NCBI GenBank assembly: GCA_947462335.1
Contig: OX381717.1
Span: 15,615,166 to 15,679,165, forward strand
Reading direction: 5' to 3'
DNA from: Harmothoe impar
Lineage: Eukaryota > Annelida > Polychaeta > Phyllodocida > Polynoidae
DNA: 64,000 nucleotides
The notes under the pieces are model-generated. The model ran no database searches and was not told where the DNA came from. It saw nothing but the letters and a program-made list of their open reading frames with translations. Of this stretch, positions 12,701-21,700 are shown piece by piece. Position 1 is the stretch's first letter. Each line of letters begins with the position of its first letter. Made by a program: the position numbers and the translations under genes.

Positions 12701-15700
12701 CATAGCGAGAGCGCCTTCCTTGGTGTTGAAAGTGAAGTAATATATGGATGACGACGTCAGACCTTCCCATGTGCTCCAACAAGACTTGAAAGTGTGAAAA
12801 TGTGTACTGTGACGATCAGCTCGCCATATTTTCAACACTTCAAAGACCTGGTGAGTGGGGTCTTCTTTGGATTGTAGAGCGATCCTATCTAACTTGTCAG
12901 AGGACAAAGGTAAATACTGCCCCATGTCTTTCTACTCGCTACTTAGCGATTCGGCAATGACGCAAAAGTACCTCCCCATTGTAGGCAAGTTGGGATTGTC
13001 GTAATCCAACTCACACTTGGTGAAAAAGTCCAGCGTCTTAAGCAACAGATCTGGTCGAGCAATGCCGATAAAGGCGAGGGCGAGCTCTCGTCATCTCGCA
13101 TCAGGTGTAGTTATACGCCACCAAGCTCTGAACATCTCCGTACACATCTCCTCCGTCGTCTTGACAGCGCCCCCTAGGGTGTCCATATGGGCGGCGGTAA
13201 TCCCCAAGCAACCTCCCAACCATCTCCAAGATCCAACTAACCGCTGACATATTTCATGAAGCAACTGATAGCTATATAAGCGCGCTGCCTCTCTTCTCAC
13301 GCCATTACCATCAGTCTCCACACGCGCACCAGGCTGCTTTTGAGAGGGAGAGAGCGCCTGTGCCATTGCAACTGTTTCACCATTCATCTCGTCTGCAAAA
13401 AAAAAGTTTTCTATGAAGAACGGGTAAATGGTGTGGTGGTGGTGGTAGATATGGTAGGCGTAGCGGTCAGACGTGATATGGGTTTTCCAACAGAAAAATC
13501 AGAGCTTTTATACAGAGGATTTTAATCCTATTTCCATCTGCATACCCGATTGTCTAGCGACTTATCCACATGAGAACTTTCATCCGCTCAGGAAGAGCTT
13601 ATGAGGAGGAGGAGTGGCATTCAGATTTCCTTTTCATCTCCATCTGTGGAGGGCAGCTGAAATGTGATTTTTATATGCCCCCTACTGAGGGAGGGTTGAT
13701 TTTTTTTTTTTTTCTAAACACATAAAAAAACTGAGCTCTTTTCCCTGAGGACCACTTTCCATTTTATGATGTAACAGCAGAGGACAGGTGAGAATCGGAT
13801 CGATAGACATCCTACCAACTCTTTTCCCTGAGGACCACTCTCCCCTTTTATGATGTAACAGCAGAGGTCAGGTGAAAATCGGATTAATAGACATCCTACT
13901 GTGATAAAAGGCTTAGCACTCTTTCTTCTAAAAGTCAGCAAAACCAGAAGCAGGTATCCAGAAGCAGTCGTATATAGAGGAGGTGGAAAACTACCATTCA
14001 CTCACTCACTCTTTTCTCTACACAAACCATCATGAGCAGAAGACAACCTTGTAAGCTACAGCTACCCAAGAAGACGAGGAAGAGCGGTCGTTTAGCGTCT
14101 TCTCTTGCTACTGAAGATGGTGCTACCACCGCAACCTCTTGGACTTATGACCCTCGCCTGCGCAAGCCTCGCTTGCCACTGCTACACCTACTGCTGCACT
14201 TACACTGCTACACCTAGCTACTGCCGCACCTACTGCTGCTGCTGCTACTACTACTGCTGCTGCTGCTGCTGCACCTGCTGCTGCTACTACTACTGACGAC
14301 GGGTCGCCTCTCACAACAACACCTTACTGGCAACCGGGTTCTTACCTCCCCACCACTGTTGCTGATTTTGATGAAGAGCACCATCAACCTCTCAGTTGGC
14401 ACGGACCATTGAATCAACATTGATAAATGGTTGTCAATGTTGATTCAATGTAAATTTAACATTGATTCAATGTTGAACAGAAATTTGTGCCCACGCAGCT
14501 GTCAGCTACCCAGTGGGCACAAAACCTTGATTCAACGTTGACAACTAGTTGATATAGGGTTACAGGGTAGATCACCATGTTTTCAACATTGATGCAATGT
14601 TACTATTTCAACATTGTCAACCAACACCTGTTTCAACATTGATGCAATGTTTGGATATAGACCTTGAATCAACCATGTGTTTCCCGCCTTTCCCACTAGG
14701 TGCCTCCACAACCTACTTCTTAGTAAATCTATCTACATGCTACATCTTTTTTCGCTAATTTTAAGCTCTTATTTTCTCCTCCATGTATACAATTGATCAA
14801 AATCTCATTCATTTTCATTGACAACTATGGTGTGTGCATTTGGTTGACATTTGGAATTAAATGACAAGAATAAATGCACGGTTTCAGTAAGACACCCTTT
14901 TTGTTGCCAAGAATAATAGATAAAGCCTCAGTCCTGACCAGGTTGGTTTGAAATGGATATGAATGCCTCTTAGTGTGATCACCAGAAGTTATTCATGTAC
15001 CCCTGCCCTGGATGGTGCTAGAATTAGCATTTAATCTTGGAAAAATGGGAGGGGGATGTTGTAATGAAAATATATATTGCAGGGAATGGGTCTACATAAG
15101 AATACTGCATTTAGGTTGAAAACATGACTATATTCCCAATCTCAAATTGTCCATCAGCAGTCAATATTAAATCAATGTAAATCATCATTTATTATGTTTA
15201 TCTGTTGTTGATTCACAATGCCAGTATCAATGTTGATTCACTGATGAATGATCAACATTGATGACCTCATCAATATCAACCAAATGACAACCCTGTATCA
15301 ACTGTTGATATCATGTCGCTACACACATTGAATCAACATTGAATCAACTAAAGTTTGCCCACTGGGTACTACAAGGGTAAGAACGTGATCCACGTGCTTA
15401 AGTACAAAAGCCTTGACAAAACCCCCACACTGGAGGGGGTGATGCTGTCCAACAAGGCGCTCAAAGAGTTGGATGACAAAAGAGAGATTATTCTCAAATT
15501 TCTTCCGGGTTTGACTTTACGGTTACTGTTCCAAAACACAGAGGCGATGTTCATAACGTTTCCCCAGTTCGACGCCCACCTCCACTCTCTGATCAAAGAA
15601 AATCTAGTCGGCGGTCCTTCGATAATCTTCCATAGATTTCACGAAAAGGGTGCCACACGGATAAGGGAGCACAAGTACGGAGAAGAAGCGAGAACGTGCG

Positions 15701-18700
15701 AGCACATCCCAGGAGTAGACGCTAACTCTCTGTACTTGCGCTGCATGAGCGAAGCGCACTGCACGGGTTATTACATGGTGAGACGACCTGAGACTGAGTT
15801 CAAACCTGAAATTAGACAAAAACACTCTCAGAGCGCTTTGGAGTGCCTACGCTTCGTAGAGCACGCTCGCGATGTGAAACTGTGCCACGCTTTCAGCGGC
15901 CGCGAGATGATTCTAGGTTGCCAAAGAATTCACGTCGACGGGTTTCATCCGGTCTCTAATACGGTTTTCCAGTTTCACGGGTGTTGGTTCCACGCTCACA
16001 AGTGCATACCGCTGTACCGATATCCGTGGGCTTCACTCAGGGATGAGAGACGCGGCAGAACGGCTAGAGTAAGCGCTTATTTGAAAGCACTAGGTTACAA
16101 GCTGATCGTCGTGTGGGAGTGTGAATGAAGACAGATGAAACGTCCAGATCCGAACAACACTGGAAGGTTGACGCTTTGAAAGTGTCTCGAAATGCCATGA
16201 CCGAGAGCGACATCCTTTCCGCTGTCAAAGACGGGAAAATGTTCGGTTTAATTCAAGTGGACATCACTACACCGCCTCACCTATGAGAATACTTCGAAGA
16301 GATGACTCCCGTTTTCAAGAACGTAAACGTTTCGAAATCCGACATAGGACCTCACATGTCAGACTTTGGGAAGGACGAAAAGTTGTTGAACACACCTCAG
16401 AAAAGTCTGATAGGGAGTTACCATGGAAAAAAGTAACCGCAGCACGAAGACGTGGCAACGTGAACGCGAACAAGGAAATTCTGTCAGACTGTTACAAGTT
16501 AATGGGAAATGCCAAGTACGGTAAAACAATTTGCAAATTTGCACTGTGAAATACACTAACGGTCGAAAGTTCGAATTATTGGCCAATTCGTGGCACTTCA
16601 AAAAGGGGGCCAAGTTGACCGCGGATCTCTTTGAAGTCAAACTGCAACCAAAAACGGTCAAAAACAACCTCCCTATTTAAATAGGGTTCATGGTGTACCA
16701 GTACGCTAAGTTGAAAATGTTAGAGTTCACGTACAACTTTTTTAAATTTCCGCCCCCAAAAAAAGAGAGTCGCTAACCGCAGATTTAGTCTATTCAAATT
16801 TGAGTCATGTGATGTTATTTGTATAATAGTGGTCATGTGGTCTAAAACAACCGTTATGCAAAATGCGAGGTCAAGTGACAGTAAATAGGGGGTTCTTATT
16901 GGTTAAGAGGGTGTGTCACGTTTAATTGTGATCACTTATGATCACGTGATCTCTTAAGTAGGTCGCTTCCAGTCACGTGACCCATAATTAGGTAACTTCT
17001 GGTCACGCGCCCCCCTTAAGGACGTCACGTGACGTCACTTCTGGTCATCGCTAATCTCTAAGTAAGTCACGTGACGTCACCTCTAGTCACGTGATCAAAT
17101 AGAGAGACTCACCTCCTCCTCTCCCCCAGGGAGAGGAGGCGAGTCTCTTAATTAAATAGAATTCTTTTTTTCCCCCAAAGAGACGCTCACTCCCAAAGAG
17201 CCCCCCAAAGTGCCACCCTCCCCCCCTCCCCATACAGCCCGAGAGAGACCCCCCCACCCCAAAGGGCCCCCCCTCCCCCCTCTTTCCCTATGCACCCCCA
17301 TTCTCCTCCTACCCCAGTTAATTAGGTCACTTCCAGTCACATGACCCCTTAAGTAAGCCATTTCTGGTTCTGTGGCCTAATTTTTTATGCCGAAGTGGTG
17401 GCGTAGCCACCTGGTGGTGCCGCCAGGCACCACCAGAACGAGGTATATGATGTTTGCACTTTGCCAGAAGTCAGAACGGGCGCCGCCATCTTGGATTGTG
17501 CCGCCATCTTGGATCAAGGTGTCACAACACAAATTTATGCTATGTGATAACAATAAAATAAATCAACCTTTGATAGTTTCTGAGGTTGATTATAATCATA
17601 CCTACCCCCCCTAATATGGACCCAAGGAATTCAATGGTTCTATTGGTTTGTTGCTTATACAGCTGGTTGCCTAGCAACGGCTACTCTAATTGTTTATCTG
17701 CCTAGCAACACACATTTCCGTGGTCCTGAAGTTGATTATAATCATACCTACCCCCCCTAATATGGACCAAAGGAATTAAATGGTTCTATCCATTTGTTGC
17801 TAATACAGCTGGTTGCCTAGCAACGGCTATTCTAATTGTTCATGTGCCTAGCAACACACGTTTCCATGGTCCTAAGGTTGATTATAATCATACCTACCCC
17901 CCCTAATATGGACCCAAGGAATTCCATGGTTCTATCCATGTGTTGCTAATACAGCTGGTTGCCTAGGAACGGCTATTCTTATTGTTTATCTGCCTAGCAA
18001 CACACATTTCCGTGGTCCTGAGGTTGATTATAATCATACCTACCCCCCCTTATATGGACCCAAGGAATTCAATGGTTCTATCCATTTGTTGCTAAAAAAG
18101 CTAGTTGCCTAGCAATGGCTACTTTAATTGTTTATCTGCCTAGCAACACACATTTCCATGGTCCTGAAGTTGATTATAATCATACCTACCCCCCCTAATA
18201 TGGACCCAAGGAATTCAATGGTTCTATCCCTGTGTTGCTCATACAGCTGGTTGCCTAGCAACGGCTATTCTAATTGTTTATGTGCCTAGCAACACACGTT
18301 TCCATGGTCCTAAGGTTGATTATAATCATACCTACCCCCCCTAATATGGACCCAAGGAATGCAATGGTTCTATCCATGTGTTGCTAATACAGCTGGTTGC
18401 CTAGCAACGGCTATTCTAATTGTTTATCTGCCAAGCAACACACATTTCCATGGTCCTGAGGTTGATTATAATCATACCTACCCCCCCTTATATGGGCCCA
18501 AGGAATTCAATGGTTCTATCCATTTGTTGCTAATACAGCTGGTTGCCTAGCAACGGCTACTCTAATTGTTTATCTGCCTAGCAACACACATTTCCGTGGT
18601 CCTGAAGTTGATTATAATCATACCTACCCCCCCTAATATGGACCAAAGTAATTAAATGGTTATAGATTCAAGATTCAAGATTCAATTCAAGATTCAAGAA

Positions 18701-21700
18701 GGTTTTATTGACTGATGTATTAATGATACACTTATGTCAGCACCAAATTTGTATTAATCACATTATAAACAATTTTTAAATAAGAGTATATACACTTTAT
18801 GGCTCCTGTCCTATTAGCTGTATTACAATAAGGATCCACAGTTACAATTTGTGATATTTTCCTGTTATCATCATGTTCTCTATGATATCGTACAAACTTC
18901 AAATATTTATCTTCAAACATTTTCCGGGCAGTTATAAGCTCTGGTAGATTACAGTCTAGTAATATATGTTTAACATTTTGCGTTGATCCACAGTTGATAC
19001 ATACAGAATCTAAGGGTTTTTTCCCTATATACCTCCTTGACAAACTGTCCAAGGTGCAATTATAATCTATACGCAACTTATACTTGTAATTATACTTCGA
19101 ATGTAGGGTGAATGCGTCTCTCTTACATACTCCTTCTCCTCATATCCAGTATATCTAAATCCACTAACTCTACAATCCTCCTGGCAAGTTTTAACAATAT
19201 TACATTTTTCTGAGTTTTCTGAATCGACAATATATTGATTATATTTTTGAATATGAATGTCATCAAGTCTCCTCTTTATGTTAGACCTGAGGGAGTTTTT
19301 AGACCATATATAAGGATTACTCCATACATTTTTACATCCAATTTCACATAATTAATACTGTATATCTTTGAGCCACTGATGGTTTTCATTTGTATATCCA
19401 TTTGTTGCTAATACAGCTGGTTGCCTAGCAACGGCTATTCTAATTATTTATGTGCCTAGCAACACACGTTTCCATGGTCCTAAGGTTGATTATAATCATA
19501 CCTACCCCCCCTAATATGGACCCAAGGAATTCAATAGTTTTATCCATGTGTTGCTAATACAGCTGGTTGCCCAGCAACGGCTATTTTGATTGTTTATCTG
19601 CGGTTGCTGCCGCGTATAAAAATGCCTGAGGCATTTTTTTACGCGGCAACAACCGCAATTCTTGTTTTTAAATTGGGTCACTTTTATCACTTCCGGTCAT
19701 CGCTAATCCCCTAAGTAGGTCATGTGACGACATTTCCGGTCACGTGACCAAATGGAGGTCACTGATTAGTTGCATGTCGAGTTTATCAGTCCCCCTAAAT
19801 AGGGCATGTGACGTAACGCTAATCCTCTAATTAGGTCATGTGACGTGACTTCTGGTCACGTGACCAAAATGGAGGTCACTGATTGGTTAATCAGGTCACT
19901 TCTGATCACGTGACCTTTAAGTAGGTCACGTGACATCACTTCCGGTCTCCCCCAATAAGGTCATGTGACGTCACTTCCGGTCACGTGACCAAATGGAAGC
20001 CTCCGATTGGCTGCATGTCCAATGAGTAAAACCCAGTACTGTGTATACTCCCGTTCTGATACATATTATACTACTTAGATGTATGTACATTTAGATGATA
20101 AATAGGTGGCTGTTGGCACAGACTATTATCACCCAGTGAAATAGGGAATTATTATTGGGTATTTCCATAAACTGGAACTTATTACCCTCTCAGGCTTGCA
20201 TATAAAGACAAAGGTCCACGAGTGAAAGAACCAAGGCTGCAGACTTTTCTGATTCACATTCTCGAAATGATGATTTGCTCATGACCAAACCTCATTCAAT
20301 CAAATTTGCAAGCTTTGGTCAGGTTTGCTAATGACTAAATTGGCCAACCCGTAAGGGGAAATTGGTGAGGGTGGCCAAAGGTAACTTTGATTTGCTGGGC
20401 GGAGTGAATTGTGAGTACCTACCAGCATACTCATTTCTGTCTCCGTCTACAGTTAAGCCTAGAGTCGTAGCGTTAATCCCAACAGAGGCAAAAGCTGCCT
20501 TACCAAGCGCCTTGTGCAACGACTTATTGTCCATGTAACACTCTGCATCTGAAAGATAAAAAAATTCAAGATTGGAATTAAATCACTACTCACTTAAAAT
20601 TTGATCACAACATTTAATGAGGCCTTTCAAAACAAATTTTTTTTAGAATGACAGTCATCTACATTGGAAGTGGTTGCTATCTGAACTGCCGATGGACTCA
20701 CATGATTTAAGAGGTCCAATACTATCCAATCTAATTTCCCATCTCTCTCATCCCCTCCCTCTAATTCCCCCACCATATTCGATGTAAAAAGCGCACACAC
20801 CCTAATAAGCGCACACCCCCAGTTTTTGGCCGAATTTTACACTACAAATAACCAAAAGTATCTCAAATTTTGACCCATTTAAACTCTTAACTACTAAAAG
20901 ATGTCCATACATTGAATACGGTATATATAATACAGCATTTATTGGTTCGCTGGTACCTCCCCTTTTCAATAGAGCTTGAGGGCTTGACGGGAAGAGATAA
21001 ACCAATTATTTGGTCGGACCGTGGTTTATGGGTTCTGAAAAGTGTGTAGTTGCGGCATCCAGGTTCGGCTATCATGAATGTGCAATATGTCATAGTGTAT
21101 ATGTGTATCCTCAGGACCTAAAACTGACTCATGATTAAATGATTGAATATTGGTATATTCCTGGGGTTATTAATGTAAAATAGAGCTTGATCCATGTATA
21201 GCCATCGTGGAGGGCATCCACAGGTGTAAATGTCATATGATAGGGTGTCTGTCTCACCATGCGTCCAGTGATTCTGTTGAGAGGCAGTTTAGATTATCCT
21301 TCTGCCTGTCTGACTGTGATATCTGTGTGTGGCGCTTTGAATTGATTGAATCTGCCGAAAATTGATTTGTAGCTGTTGTAGTGATAGCTTATGCTCAATC
21401 GGTTTTGTGTAATGTTGCTGGTGGCACAATATCTTCCCTCTCTCTTTTTTATTTTATTTCCGCTAAAATGCGCGAAATTGTGGTATAGACAACAATCCCT
21501 ACTTACTTGTAAAGTTTCTTTCTCTTTATTTTTTTATTGTATTATTTGTTACTCCATATATCTTATGTGTCTAATAAAACTGCTTCGATAGCGTACAAGC
21601 CAACAGAAAAGTCCGAACTCTTGGGACAAGTAACTTTAAACTAAATTTGATATTTCATCTTTATATCGTCTGTATATACCATCTTTATACCATCATAATG

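Larger units (their letters stand above)
17384..19663. mobile_element. satellite-cored insertion in the Polinton repeat, Helentron/HINE-like
   Basis: It splits the right inverted repeat exactly inside the A/T run that is continuous in the left copy (11450-11465). Structure: a left flank with GTGGCG-TAG-CCAC and CTGGTGGTGCC/GGCACCACCAG hairpins (17399-17436); a 146-bp tandem repeat core; a terminal 28-bp-arm hairpin (19599-19657). A tandem-repeat core, hairpin ends and insertion in a T/A run without obvious duplication resemble non-autonomous Helentron (HINE, pearl-type) elements of molluscs and arthropods. That class is inferred; no Rep/helicase gene is present. Confidence 0.55.
10910..20075. 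mobile_element. Polinton/Maverick (adintovirus-like) element, decayed
   Basis: A 9166-bp insertion in intron 2 of FTP gene 2. Both ends read inward AGTAGTATAATATGTATC, within long terminal inverted repeats, and are flanked by the 6-bp duplication TAGATG. Polintons characteristically start with AG and make 6-bp duplications. Cargo on the minus strand: a BIR-domain gene and two death-domain-like frames. Cargo on the plus strand: a basic Ala/Thr-rich frame and a family-B DNA polymerase fragment with protein-primed-type motifs. Autonomous Polintons are usually 15-20 kb and also carry integrase, packaging ATPase, protease and capsid genes. None of these is visible, so this is a deletion derivative. 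About 2.3 kb of its length is a later insertion in the right inverted repeat and 0.86 kb is a MITE. Confidence 0.9.

Noticed and set aside
14105..14420. Cys-, Ala- and Ser-rich frames on both strands
   Set aside because: Translations of the GCT/ACT trinucleotide repeat in non-coding frames. Only the Ala/Thr frame continues into ordinary sequence.
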